Both the position numbers and the translations under genes were made by a program. This document shows positions 47,034 to 59,734 of a stretch of DNA of 64,000 nt, one piece after another. The notes under the pieces are model-generated. The model was given only the letters and a program-made list of their open reading frames with translations, was not told where the DNA came from and did not search any database. Source of the DNA: Turritopsis dohrnii (taxonomy: Eukaryota; Cnidaria; Hydrozoa; Anthoathecata; Oceaniidae); NCBI GenBank assembly GCA_027922465.2, contig BQMF02000771.1:52630-116629 (forward strand), read 5' to 3'. Within the stretch, counting starts at the first letter, position 1; the number at the start of each line of letters is the position of its first letter.

Positions 47034-50000
47034 GTGAAGAAAGCGTAACTGAAGAATTGCTTGATGAAGAGCTAGACATTGTTGAACGACAGCAGGAGGA
47101 AGAAATTCCACACTACACACTTGGTCTAAGACAAGATCCACCAAAATTCCCCCAATATTGTGATGACGAAAACAAAGATCTTCTTCAGGAGTGCTTCCAA
47201 AAAGATGTTGTCTGGGCTCTTGCGAATGGAGTTTCCAGCAGTGAAACGGGAGAGCAGCTTCCACTTTTAGGCTCGTGGACTGCTTTTAACAAAACAGTCA
47301 CCAACGTCGATCAAAAAAAGTCGCTAATAGAGTACATGCCAGTTATTTCACAGCCTCCAGACTTTTCCGTCTGCAAACACTACCTTGATACTCTCCACAA
47401 AATAATGGACGATCTCGGGCTACATCATATGTTTGCCCATGCAGACGAAGATGTCTATTCTAAACTGGTACAAATAATTTGGAAGCATGGCAACCATTAC
47501 AAAAATTTAATCGTTCTCATGGGTGGCTTCCACCAGCTGAGAGTTAGGCAGCGGTTGATCTATAAGCGACACTCGTGCATGGGATACAAGGACTGGTTTA
47601 TAGATTCTGGTACGATATCAGCAGGATCTGCCGACCAGGCGTTCAGTGGAAAACACTATTATCGATGTATGCGAGTTCTTAAAGAAGCATTCGATGCCAT
47701 TGTCCAGTTTCATGCTGAAAAGGTCACCAACTTCTACAAAGACATGCCTTCCCAGCTCCTCGAGAATTTGATTGCACTACGACGTAAACCCTCATCTGAA
47801 CAGGTTGAAAAGATTGCTGAGCTAGAAGGCTTCAAAGACTTCTTTTCAGATGTAACAAGTACCAGTGGGGGAACACAAAGGAATATGACAGTCGAATTTC
47901 TTCGAGATGTTTCTTCCATGCTAGCATTGGTATCAGCAGTTCGTGAAAATTGCTTTGAAAGGCACTTACAAGCCGAGAGGGACATGCTGCGTCATGTTTT
48001 TGCTTTTGACCACCAAAATTATGCGCGCTATTTGTCTTACCAACATGTAATGCTTGCTGACCTTAAAACAAGCAATTATGCAGCCTACGAAGACCTGAGA
48101 ACCCATGGGATTGGTGCTAACTATTCTGGTGATAAATTTGCAGCAGTTCATGGTGACCTGGTAACTGAATACTTTAACCGAGAAACTAAAGGAACAGCCG
48201 GACCATTTAGATCTGGCTATAGCACAAACGTAGACATTACTAACAAGTGGGTCCAGACAATGCACATTCATGCAAAGCTGAGGACAGCTATGAGAGAAAA
48301 ATTGAGAATCAAGACGTCATCTACTCATAAAGAACTAACAGATTCTGGAAAAACCAATCACCACAGGAATGTGCACTCTTTGAAAGAAAAGAAAAGCTCC
48401 GAGCCTACAAGGTTAACCCATTTTCTGAATGCTCCTGAAACTGGAAATGAACGGTTCAAAGAATTCACGAAGAATCGTCTTGTCGATGGTAAAGAGAGTT
48501 TCTTTTCACCTATTAAGAGGCTTAAGTTGCAGACTGGTATTGAGAAACCCAAGAGAACACCAAAAGCGGTCTCAATATTGAAAGAAGATCGTCAAGCTTT
48601 TGGGCTTTTGGTTGGAAAAGCAGCATCTTTTGAAGAAGCATTCGCGTATCCAATCACAACCATACCCCTTAGCCTTTCCACTCCTAATGGTACACTGCGA
48701 CAAGGAGATAAAGCTGTACTTCGCAATTTCATGATCAAGGAGTCAAATTCACTTGTTGAAGCACCGCCAGAAAACGCAAGATGGATCATTGATGGAATGG
48801 CCTTGTTTCGTTGCATCAAACCTAAAGAAACATACAAAGCTTGGTTCAAGAGTGTTCTTCAATATGCCAACCCCCCACAAGACGCAAAGGCAATACAACT
48901 AGAAATCGTCAACGACCAGTATTTAGAAAATAGCACAAAAGCGAGTACGAGAGAGAAGAGAGGAGAATCGTCAAGACGTGTGCATATAGAAAGTGTAGAG
49001 CAAAAAATGCCCCAAGGTAAGAGCTGGCAAGAGTTTTTCCATAATGATGCAAACAAAAAGAATCTAATTCGAATGGCTACTGAATTCTTTCAAAGTGCAG
49101 AGGGGAGAGGAATTCTGAAAATTCCGCTTATAATAACTTCTGAAGACGAAGCATGGAGAATTTCAAGAAGCAATGTAGAAATCTTGCCAAGATGCAATCA
49201 CGAAGAGGCAGACACTAGAATGATATTGCATGCAAACTCTGAAGATACACCAGTAGTTGTCGTTGCCAAAGACACTGATGTTTTTGTATTGCTAGTTTAT
49301 GCGATGCAGATGTGCGAACCAGAGAAAGAATGGTTTATGCGCATTGACAGTGAAAAATTCGTTAAAATTCGAAAAGTTATGGAAAAGTTTGGCTCCAAAG
49401 TTTGCCGTGCTCTACCGCAGATCCATGCTGTCACAGGTTGCGATACAACTGCATACAAATATAACATCGGAAAGGTCAAATTGCTTAAAAAGATAATGAG
49501 GAATGAAGAACAATGTTCGTTTATCCAAGAATTGGGCAAAAGTGAACATATGTCGGAGAGAGTCTTGGGTGATGCAAAGGTATTCGTACAAACAGTTATG
49601 TATAGTGGGAAACCTAATGAAAACTATGTTGAGACAAGAATTCGCATTTACAAAAATTTGAAGACAAAATCATCTGCAGCGATTCCAGCCGACCCGCAAT
49701 CCATAGAGGAAGAGTTGAAACGTGTAAACTTGACATGCTTTATATGGCTACGCTGTTTGGAAAGAAATGTTTCAAGGCCAGATCCAAAGCAATGCGGCTG
49801 GAATTACGAAGAGAAGGTTAAACATTTGACTCCTAAATGGTTCACAGGCAAGCAACTACCTCCATCACTGATGAAACCGAAGAAATCTGAGAAGATCAAT
49901 CAGAGAGTTTTGTCTCGAGCGTCAGGAAACGAAGCGGACACAGAAGTTGAGACAAGTGATGAAGAAACAAACGCGCCTGCAGCAAAGCGCTTCAGAGCCA

Positions 50001-50173
50001 TGCCAGGGAAGCACTTTGAACAGCCTGCAACAGAAGCTGGATATTCAGCAGACTCAGAGTGGCAATCAAATGCAGATGCAGTGGAAGTGTTGTCAGATTC
50101 AGAATGGGAACAACACTTCACAACTTCAGAGGACGAACAAAGTGATTTTTCGGATAGCGACTTCCTTCCTTAA
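47034..50173 (+). CDS. Academ-like transposase, exon 2, with XPG/FEN1-like nuclease region
   Basis: It follows acceptor TTTATCTCACAG in phase 1 and ends at a TAA 90 bp before the right TIR begins; exons 1 and 2 total 1560 codons with the stop. A central part (residues about 620-740) has HADEDVYSKLVQIIW, LMGGFHQLRVRQ and RVLKEAFDAI, with acidic residues that could form an RNase H-like catalytic core (inference). Further on come RWIIDGMALFRCI (about 1097), RCNHEEADTRMILHA (about 1236), VVAKDTDVFVLLV (about 1260) and ALPQIHAVTGCDTTAY (about 1311). The series D, EAD, DTD, GCD is the acidic metal site order of XPG/FEN1-type (PIN-fold) nucleases. The tail is acidic and serine-rich (QSDFSDSDF). No defect is visible. 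Confidence 0.8.
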
Positions 50174-50261
50174 ACTACTTTTTATTCAAACTTTATTTTA
50201 TATCCACATTTAATCATTCAAGTTATCAAAATTCCCAAGTGAAAACACTTTTTTATGGAAA

Positions 50262-50722
50262 GAAATGAAACTGCTGTGTCAGCATTTTTTGCTCAGTGAA
50301 TTTACTTATATGGAAAAGATCAGAAATCAAATTCTGACCAAAATTGAGGGGTTACATGTCATAAATAGTCGAAATTTAGCGAATTAAATTTATTTGCAAG
50401 ATTTTTTCTAGTCCTTTTCTATGACGTCATCAAAATTTTTAAGGACCTATAAAACCTCAGGACTAAATTTTCAGGCATATGTTTTTTTACAATTTTTGTT
50501 CCATTTTAAAAGATCTTTCGATTGATGTATAATAATATGACTTTTGAGAAGATGAAATTTTTACTGACCGTAATTTATGACGTAATCAATCACGTGACAT
50601 ACAGGCATTTCCAAAAAAGTCACCTGGCAGATTTTGGTAGTCTGAGGTCTCCTCTACCAAATTCCATTGAGAAAATAAACATTACCCAGAATGTCAGATT
50701 GTTAGGCTATGTGTCCTGTCTA
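50262..50722. repeat. Right terminal inverted repeat of the transposon
   Basis: Reverse complement of 44699-45160 with scattered point differences, for example CCTATAAAACCTC against the left arm's GAGGTTTTTTAGG. The outermost 40 bases match perfectly. Confidence 0.9.
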
Positions 50723-50760
50723 ATACATTGCTCCGCCAAAATTACAGATCAGGAAGTATT

Positions 50761-51995
50761 CCCAGCTGGCAAAAAGACGTCTTAAAGACGTCTAAAAGAC
50801 GTCTTTTCGTGCGTCTAAAAGACGTCTAAAAATGTTCTGAAATGTCCGCTTTTAAGACGCATTTTTCAAGACGTCTAAAATGTTTATATTCTTTCTCTAC
50901 CTTTCCATACGTAATACAACAAAATAACAAAATAGAATATACGCAGAAAAAAGACCTTAACTATAGTTAAGGTTCTTGCTGAAACACATAACGTTTGAAA
51001 GACACTGTATTTCGTTCAGTTGCATTTGAAATCGTATCTGTTATTATTTCTTCCATATCTCATCATCCTGAAATGAAATAAAGAAATACAAAAATAATGT
51101 AGGGAAGGTTTCTGTATAAAATTCTGTATAAAACATTTACTACCAATACATTTACACGTTTTGCAAGAGACTTTTTATCTCAAACATCCATAACAAAAGC
51201 ATCGAAAGAGAATAAAGAAAACCAGGAAAACTTACAAAAATCCAAATCAGAAGTTTGAATCCAAATGATCAAATATGTAAATCTGTAAACATAAAGAATA
51301 CACACCCATCATTTGACATTAAAACTAGAGCTTTTTGTCCACTCTAGCAAAATTTTAAAAGCAAAGCAACTAAATCGCTGAATATACATGTTATTACCCT
51401 AGCACAACAACCATGTTGTTTACGAAATTTCAGATTAAAAGATTTACTTACATATTTTGTAAACAGCACGAACAAGAACTTTTCGAAGGAACAACTTTGA
51501 AACTGCTTAAGAATTATTTTGGTTCAGATACGATAATCAAGCGGTGGCATATAGGTTGCAGCATATCATAATATCGAAAATCAACCAGCTTTTAAACATC
51601 AAATATGATCATATAAAACCTTTCACACTAAAATTAATTCATTTGTCCTCGTAGTTTGACTGAAGATAACAACATAAAGATTTTGTTTCACTCAGTCATG
51701 AAATCGAATATCTAACATTCGAAAATCGAATAAAGCGGGAAGAACAAAAAAAAGACATATTAAAGACGTCTTTAATATGTCTTGAGAAAGATGTCTTTTT
51801 AAAGACGTTTAAAAGACGTCTTGGAAGTGCCAATAAAATACGTACTTTTAAAGACGCTTTTTAGACGTCTTTTAGACGTCTTAGATTTTTCAAGATATCT
51901 TAAAGACGTCTAAAAGACGTTTTAGATAGACGTCTTTCTAAAGACGTAACTTAGACTTGATTTAGACGTCTAAAAGACGTGTTGTGCCGGCTGGG
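50761..51995. mobile_element. GACGTC-rich TIR element, 1235 bp
   Basis: The left end CCCAGCTGGCAAAAAGACGT and the right end, reading back as CCCAGCCGGCACAACACGTC, are inverted copies. Both sides hold arrays of AAGACGTCTAA units that pair with each other (50770-50890 and 51750-51990). The middle is AT-rich and non-coding. It belongs with the 7528-8170 element by its ends. It begins 38 bp after the large transposon. Confidence 0.75.
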
Positions 51996-54290
51996 TTGTT
52001 AATAAGAAATATGTTCCAGTAATCACCAAAGTAGTCAACGTTTTATTTGACCAGGTCTGTTTATCTTTGGTGTAACGATGTTGTAGTTGCTAATATGCCA
52101 AGACGGATAGGACAGGTGTTTGAATCTATTCTTGTTGGAACCAATGTCGAAGATAATGAACAATAAAGAATAACAGACTTAGGAAACAAGTTATGCCCTA
52201 AAATGCCAGTTGCGCAGATATCCATTATTCACGAGAATATGTGCGATCTCCAGCAATTTTTTTCACCTCTTAAGGGTTGCACTTTCATTTCATAACACAA
52301 TTGGTTAAAAGATTTGTGTTTCTTATTTCATTTTGTCTCAGTACCACTTCTACTCGAGAAGGCATGTGATACTGATAAGTTCTCCCAACTCCCACATTTC
52401 TTTTGTCATGGCATGGGTTTGTAACATAAACTGCTGGGCGTAACTTCAAGCGATGAAAAACATTGTTTATACCAATCTCGTGAATTTACGTCTTTACATT
52501 AAACGCTAACAGCTGTGGCAGTACGTTGTTTCACGTGGAGCAGTATTGAAGTATAGCCTTGTATATAAAAGCCGCTAATACAAAAGATCAACTTGGATCT
52601 TAATACACCTATACAGTTATATGGTGATATTCCTTGTTTCTAGCAACCATTTGCACCCCTAGATTGGCACCAGGCTTTTTTTAATAAAATTTAAATAGTT
52701 TACATAGACTTCGAGTTAAAAGTGAACTTGGAGTGTTGAATCTCCTGAGACAAGTTGTGGGGATTCTATGGAAGTACGGTTCAAATTGGTAGATCCATTT
52801 GCGAAATTGATGTATAACTGCCCTTATGAGATGGCGGTACATTGAGGGTGGTAAAGCATTTTATATCCCTTGTATATCCTTTACATCCCTGTTGTCATAC
52901 AGATGTAAAGACGAAACATTTGAGGTCTTGCGGAAAAGATGGATGCCGAAGAAACACACCAGAAAACATTTTCTTACGACTGAAGGAAGGATGGTTTCCG
53001 TAGTGAAAGACCAAATAATATTAACACTAATAAACGCAAATTACATTTTAAGATTCCATGGTGTGTTGAACTCGAAAAGTCGGTCGTTTGAGTTCAGTGT
53101 TGCAAGTAATCCTTCTAAGCCACCCTAAGTCATCGCCCATAAAAGAAATAGTTCTTACTCTAACTCAACGCCCATGACACAAACAGTCACTGATTACTTC
53201 CAGAAATAACATATTGTTTATAAGTTCATGTGAAGCAATTCATTTTTATGAAAGAAACAAAACGTAATTGCTAGGACGCATGGGTGCTATTCGTTGTTTC
53301 AGTATGTGTCAGACTTCACTGCGTGTATGAAAATGTTGTGTAAGCAGACAAGAGTGAATGTTGCTGACTAGATGAATATCTAAGTAAAGTATGTTTATAA
53401 ATACACGTGTTCTTTTCTCGATAAACGTATCTTGGTGGAAAGTTTTAATGCTTATTAGGCATTTTAAGATATTTTCTGTTGATTTAGTTCTCTGAAGCAT
53501 CATTTTGATAATAAAGCAAGATATTTTGATAATAGATATTAGTGCTTTCACTTATTTTGAAATAGATTTGGATTGTTTTTCAGTTTGTACAGGGTATTAA
53601 CATGGTGCGAAAATTCGTTAATGCAATCACTTGTAAACAACACAAGACGTTGTGAGATTTCATCTGAAATCAGAAGTCAATTTTTTTTTCTTATAAGTAA
53701 ATAAGTAAATACGAACATCATGAACAATCCTATTGAGTGAAAAAGACATTGTTTTGCGCTTCGCACGAACTGAAACATTGCTGATTTCGCTGTGGTTTGG
53801 GATTGCATTTCGGGCGCAAATAAGGGCGCCCTGGTTCACTTCGTAGATCCTCTTGAGTAAAGAGCAAATTATTCATTCATTTAAAGATAATGAACTATCG
53901 TAAGGTCGAGTTATAAATTTCCTGGTCCAGGGTTATATTGGCAATCACTATTTTTTGTATCCTATTAAAGATAAATTCTCTTGTGTATTCACTTCTACGG
54001 CACGTGGAAATGAACAAGTACCTTGGTTTGGTTAAAAATTGTCATATGACATGTAAGGTTCATAATAAAAATAACGTTTTGTAAAAATGAAGAGCTATTA
54101 ATAAGGAACTATAGGAGTTCTACGTGAAGGCAATTTTCAAATAACTCAAATGACGTCATTGAACAGGTCTGGATGAAAGAACGTAAAATAACTTTTTGAT
54201 TGACTTTTGAGTAGTCAGTGGGATGTTTCGAAACTACAACAAGAGATCCTTGAAGCAAAGAAACCACAAAGGTTTCTCGAGTTGTTTGTT
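51996..54290. other. No gene recognised
   Basis: Only short ORFs (up to 100 codons) without recognisable motifs. No repeat ends identified. Confidence 0.45.
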
Positions 54291-54299
54291 TACTGAAAA

Positions 54300-54848
54300 C
54301 AAATCAAATCCTATTGATATTGATATAAAATGTTCAAGAAAATGATTATCCTTCGGAAAGTTATTGAAGAAAAACACACAGATTTGGATCATTGATTTCT
54401 TCAAAATCAATTGACGCTTGCAACAACGTAACATCTTTACAAACACAATCAGATGAGTTCAAACATTATTTCTGTCATTAGAAATTCTTAAGCCTCAAAT
54501 TTTATAACCGAGCAAGTTGATAAGATAATAGTTTTGGGAATTAAATGCGTGTACTTTTGCTTAAAGATTTTATGATCAGAATAAAAAAAATTGTGTTGTT
54601 AAAATGTCATTTACCGGATCGGTTCGCAAAATAATAGACCCCGTGCAAATATTACGTAATATTTTCACGTGGTCTATTGTTTAGCGAGCCGATCGGTTCA
54701 GTTATCGGACAATTATCCGAAGTGGATATTTGCCTTAAGAAACTCTTACTTGATTTTTAAAAAGTTAATGATCCAAACCTGTGTTTTCTTCAATAACTTT
54801 CCGAAGAATAATAATTTTCTTGAAACTTTTATATCAATTGAAAGTACT
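54300..54848. repeat. Long imperfect inverted repeat
   Basis: 54300-54425 and 54740-54848 are inverted copies, sharing CAATAACTTTCCGAAGRATA text. The smaller palindrome at 54610-54697 sits between them. It may be an old foldback element or a local inverted duplication. Confidence 0.55.
54610..54697. repeat. Near-perfect 80-bp palindrome
   Basis: The left arm ATCGGTTCGCAAAATAATAG and the right arm CTATTGTTTAGCGAGCCGAT mirror each other around AATATTACGTAATATT. A single-stranded copy would form a long hairpin. It may be a very short MITE; no cruciform function can be claimed. Confidence 0.65.
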
Positions 54849-55072
54849 GAAAAAAGGCTTTCTTGTGATGTAAATTTCGCAACATTTTGACAAATAACTG
54901 TTGAGAAATAGACAGTGAAAGTTTGCGGATACGTTTTTCTGGGACGTCCTGTACTGTGAAGTCATACTGAAAACGAAGACGTGAGAAAAGCAGTACTTCG
55001 GATAAATGTTCCTTGATTTCTTAATGATTCTGTCTAAGTTCAAGAAACAAACTTCTATAAACAAACGTCTTA

Positions 55073-55415
55073 TGGCGCCGTAGTATAGTGGTTATCACTC
55101 TCGTATCTCATACGAGAGATCGGGGTTCAATTCCCCTTGGCGGCGATTCACCATGCCCGAGTGAATGTACCATAGCACCGGGTCGACCCATGCCATGTGA
55201 GGGAAATTGGGTAGATGATACATCGGGTGTTTCAGGAAGGTCATCCAGAAGAGCACAGGCCCTTGACTGGGTTTGTGTCACTCATGAGAGTGTCAAATAC
55301 TTCGGAACCTCCAACCTAAGCCGTGGCCCCTCTTGGAAAGCAGATGCTATAGCAACTGAGTGAGGCTAGCCACGTAAAACAAAACCAAAATAAATAAAAT
55401 AAAAAATAAATAACC
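55073..55415 (+). mobile_element. tRNA-Glu-derived SINE
   Basis: The first 72 bases fold as a tRNA. The anticodon stem is CTCGT/ACGAG with loop ATCTCAT, so the anticodon is CTC (Glu), with U33 in place. The A box is TAGTATAGTGGTT and the T arm is GGGGTTCAATTCCCC. The acceptor stem has a mismatch at its second pair and the T stem has one weak pair. A 230-bp body and an A/T-rich AAATAAAA tail follow, which marks a SINE rather than a free tRNA gene. Confidence 0.75.
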
Positions 55416-55419
55416 CAAA

Positions 55420-56186
55420 TGTACAATTTCTGCTGTTTTATGATTCATTAGAGATGAATGTCTTGTACGTCGTCGTCTTCATTGCCGTCGTATTTTCGTT
55501 TTTTTTGACAGAAAAAGATTTGAAATAATGTTATGAATGCCGTTAGAAAACTCGAAGCAGATTTCTAGAGGGCAATCTCCGCAAAGAGTCATTCGATTGT
55601 TTATAGTAATCGTTTGATATTTCGATATTTTTCACCTGCTCGTCACCAGACCCATTTCTTGTTGTCTGAATCAGAACTATTTATATCTACCTCATGTCAA
55701 CTCTTCACAGAGAAAACATCATCACTGTCACTGTCACAGGTCGACGAAAATATTTTAAATGTGAACATAATTTCTATATTCTTATAAGCGAATAAGATAG
55801 AATGACGAAAACAAAACCAAGAAGAATCAAAATAAAAACTTGTGATGATGTTTTGTTTACGTAGTTTGTTGGATAAACTAAGGGTTTGTGTAGAATTGTA
55901 ACATAAAAAAGAAAAATCAATAGAAAATACTGCTATTCACATTATTCACCGTATTCTGTAGGACTTCCGAATATTTTTTCAAGTTGTGTGCAAAAACCGG
56001 CCAAATCTAATTATGCTATAAAAATCTATCCCCAACAATATATAGCGTAAAATATGATTCCATTCTAAAACAAATCTATGAAGTAAAATAAATCTATCAA
56101 ATAATTCTATCACACCAGCAAAGTTAATATCAAATCTTAAGAGAAGTTCAATAACAAATGTAACAACAAAATCATTGCTTGACTTT
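55420..56186. other. No gene recognised
   Basis: AT-rich flank between the SINE and the second gene unit. No ORF or repeat recognised. Confidence 0.45.
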
Positions 56187-57105
56187 AAATGTAAAGTTTT
56201 CTTTTTACAACATATGGCGCCTCATGTGCGGAACCAAATTATTATAACTTTTGTTCTTAGATCGCAAGTATAACAAAAGGTGATCAAACAACCAAACCGA
56301 AAGTGCACTGACGCAAAACAAAGACATTGTCAACTAAGCAAATGACGTCTAGAGAGTTTAATTGATTCAGTAGTTTCGCAGGGTGGAGAAATAACATAAT
56401 ATACTACTTCTCATATATCATATGATCTGTAAAATCAACAGCAGTTTTGTACGTTTTAGTAATATTCAGTCGTTTTATTGCTCGCTGTGAATTGTATTGG
56501 GAAGTATAACATTTTGTAAAGTTTGTTTAAAGTATCCATTGATGACAGTTTGGTCGCAGCAAAGTGTTTGGCAGGTATGATAATTGATATCTCTTACTTC
56601 TACAGTGCTGTTTTGTTTTTAAGGCTATCACTGTTCTTGCAGCTATTATGTTTTCTAGCGTAAAAACAATTACCTATACAGAGCCAGTTGAAATCTGACA
56701 TTAAGTTGGTCGTTAAAAGCAGTTGTGAAAATTCAGGGCTATGTCTTGATATCCAGATCTAGGAAGTAGTTCTCACTATTATGAATGCAATAGACTGAAA
56801 ATAAGCAGACCCAAAGCTGAACAAGTTTTACAATACAAATTTAATGAGTAGTGTGTGGCAAAAAACGGTGGCAATAAATCCAAACTAACTTGCAATATAC
56901 AACTGAAATAGATCTAAACTTAAACACAAAATCTGCACAAAACTTTGTTACTTTTTGCTATCTCTTAGGCGTAAGTTACACTGAAGGCTTAACTAGAAAT
57001 AACAGAAAGTATTTGCTACAAACAAAAAAAATATGCAAAATGCGTGAACTGTAACCATGAATACGTATGTTGTATCAAAATAGGCTGTATCTTGTAAGAG
57101 CCAAA
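56187..57105. repeat. Upstream segment of the duplicated gene unit, copy 2
   Basis: It matches 1825-2715 base for base with scattered differences. The homology stops at 57105, where Helitron insertions follow, and resumes at 59735-59885 (matching 2735-2900). Confidence 0.7.
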
Positions 57106-57383
57106 AGTAAAAAAAAAACAGGAACTCGCTCGGCTGCAAAACTGGGAGAAACATGCCAGATAAAAAATAAGTTTGAAAATGTGATACTAATAGCAAATAG
57201 TATCATAAGAGTTTTTATTTCCTTTTCAAGAAAAAGCAGCCATACACCAGGGTGAGTTTTTGAATAAAAAATTATTACTTGTGTAAAAAAACCCCAGAAA
57301 ATCAGGTAGCTGTGCGTGATTTATTATTAAGTTATTAATCAAGAGTTATAATTGGGTTTACATGGACTAACAAACTTTGTAAA

Positions 57384-57981
57384 TCTATATATTAATAGCC
57401 GATTCTCTGTTTGTCTGTTTGTTTGTTTGTTTGTCGGTAACGCAAAATGGTAGATTGAGTTGTGAGCGAAATTATTTAATGATGTGTCATGAAACAAAAT
57501 GATTTTTGCTTTTCTTTTAATAATTTAATTTCTTTTAATTGTTAAGCGCTTCTGATCGAACGTTTCTTTTATTCAGTTTATTCATTTAGGACGTGCTTTT
57601 TTTCTCTCCTCCTGTGCGAACTTTTTGAGAAGAGAAATCATTGTCGCCCTGTTTGATAGCACCCATGTTAGAGCGCGTAACTTTTTTAAAACAGAAGCTA
57701 AAAGAAAGTTGAAGTTTCTTCTCCTTACATTTTGAGTGTATTGTTGTACTGATCAACGATTGGTTTTAAAAAATAAGTAAGTAACACATAATGAAAAACC
57801 TGAAAAATAGTTAATGTAACACTGATGTAACACTGACTGCACACCAGAGGTTGTGAGTTCGAATCTGCTTCTGGCTGAACATAAGTTGTATGAGCCGTTT
57901 ATAAGGAAATTTGACGTTTATTGATACAGTGATGCAGAGCAGGTACACATGGGCGGAGAGCGACGGCGCCTTGGCGGCTAG
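57384..57981 (+). mobile_element. Non-autonomous Helitron
   Basis: It starts TCTATATATTAATAGCC and ends CGCCTTGGCGGCTAG at 57981. Compared with 13822-14658 it carries an internal deletion. Confidence 0.75.
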
Positions 57982-58841
57982 GCTAGTTGTTTGTCTGTCA
58001 CGCAAAATGGTAGATTTAGTTGTGTGAGAATTATTTCTTTTTTGCGTGCGAAGTCAGTGCGAAACAAAAACATTGCAACTCCAATCGAACTTTTTTGACT
58101 GGTGAACCAATAGGGACAACGTTTTGTTTTATTATTTTTGTCAATTTTACGTTCCAAGTATCACCGTTGACTTGGCTTTGAAAACAATACATCAACTAAA
58201 TACATAGAAACTAACTGATTAAACATTTTGGACAAAAAGCAGCAGTGGCATAACATAACAGCATGTTCGGTTTGCCAGTGTTGTATCCTAACGCTTGCCC
58301 GACTGTCTGAGACCGGTGAACTTTTTTTTCGAGCAAAATGTTTAAAAACCGATATGTAAAAAAAGAGTGTCATGAAACAAAATATCTTTTTGATTTTCTT
58401 TTTTAATTTCTTTTAATTGTTATGCGTTTCTGATCGAACATATTTTTTATTCACTTCATTCATTTAGCACGGGCAAGTTTAGAACATGCAAGACTTGAAA
58501 CAGAAGGAACGTATTTGTATTTATGTGAGAACAAACTTTATTAAGCAATAAAACCAGCAGCAAAGGAAGGTAAAAAATTCCAGGAATTGAAACTCAGTTC
58601 TCCCATTATACGTCCCTCATCGCTGGTTCTAAGTGCAGTAATTTGGGGCAGGTATTTTTATTCGGGCTTCAAAATTACAAAAACTTGGAACACTGGTTTC
58701 CCAACTGGGACACCCTGAAAAAACGTTAAGATGCGAAACTGACTGCACACCAGAGGTTGCGATTGCGAATTCATTAATTTCTTTTCCTTATCTGAACGCA
58801 GGCTGAACATGGGCGGCGAGCGACGCCGTCTTGGCGGCTAG
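57982..58841 (+). mobile_element. Second Helitron, 5'-truncated, in tandem
   Basis: Directly after the previous CTAG the Helitron interior starts again (TTGTTTGTCTGTCACGCAAA) without the 5' terminus. It ends at 58841 with GTCTTGGCGGCTAG followed by T. It contains an extra segment (58480-58735) absent from the other copies. Confidence 0.65.
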
Positions 58842-58844
58842 TTT

Positions 58845-59734
58845 TATATAATGACACAGTAAACTGTTTCAAAGTATCTATGATTTTTCATTCAAAATCT
58901 TGTTCCAAGGTTTACACTGAGATGTGAAAAGACTACGAATCATAACAAGATTCCAGTGTATCTTCAAAAACTTCACCAACAACACAGCATTATTGTACTA
59001 AACAAGTGACGAATTGTCATAGAATTTGATACATCCTAATCAACAAGCTACATCTGTATCTTCAGAGATTGTTAATTCTTCAATGGTTTCCTCCTCAACA
59101 TTCTCTACATGAACAATGTCCCTTGAGAAATGATTACTTCTTCAACGGTTTCGTCCTTGATAATAGTCACAAATTTCTGCCAATACTTTATGAATTATCT
59201 ATGTTTAGAAACACCATATCCCTTTTTCTTATGCAGTCTTATGAATATTGTTTATATTTATTATATTACCTGCTAGAAAACGATGAAATTTAAAATATTA
59301 TTCTGCTAAAGTCGAATAAATATATAAATGCATAAATGACAAGTTTTTTATCCATCAATGTCTCCAGAATCAACATTTGTTAGGGAGTAAATGGAATTTC
59401 TGAAGCTTCTTCGACAAGATAGTAACCCAATGTATAACTATAAAAGCTTACATTCATCATAAGGTATATAAATAAGGGAATGAATTAAGCTGTCTTTCAG
59501 AAAAACTCATTAACTTCCGAAGCTTCCTTGTTCAGAATAAATCTGTTGACATCTACTCGATTTACCACTTCAGAAATTAAAGTATTCGAAAGCTTTTAAT
59601 ATACTAATCGAGACGGGGCTGCTTAAAAACAGATATCGTGAAACAAGTGAAACGTTAATGTTACTCAAATGATCAGGAAATTTTAAAAACTCGTATTACA
59701 TTCCGCCGGATTCAAGAACTGGGTTTCCCAAGTT
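58845..59734. other. No gene recognised
   Basis: Sequence inserted between two halves of the duplicated upstream segment. Short ORFs only. Confidence 0.45.

Larger units (their letters stand above)
44699..50722. mobile_element. Complete 6.0-kb DNA transposon, Academ-like, with about 460-bp TIRs
   Basis: The outer ends are TAGACAGGACACATAGCC at 44699 and GGCTATGTGTCCTGTCTA at 50722. The inverted match continues with few differences for about 460 bp on each side (to about 45160 and from about 50262). ATA flanks both ends directly (44696-44698 and 50723-50725), which fits a 3-bp target duplication. One intact two-exon gene fills the interior. A 3-4-bp target duplication, an XPG-like nuclease region and a large spliced transposase are known for the Academ superfamily (AcademX lineage), so I place it there with moderate confidence. 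The intact ORF and well-matched TIRs suggest a recent insertion. Confidence 0.85.

Noticed and set aside
47734..49539. Several minus-strand ORFs inside the transposase exon
   Set aside because: They overlap the long, motif-rich + strand frame and are its shadows.
52826..53128. 100-codon ORF on the + strand
   Set aside because: No motif, no splice signals, no second copy; expected by chance in this much sequence.
55073..55144. Functional tRNA-Glu (CTC) gene
   Set aside because: It folds well, but the acceptor stem has a mismatch and a SINE body with an A/T-rich tail follows without a gap.
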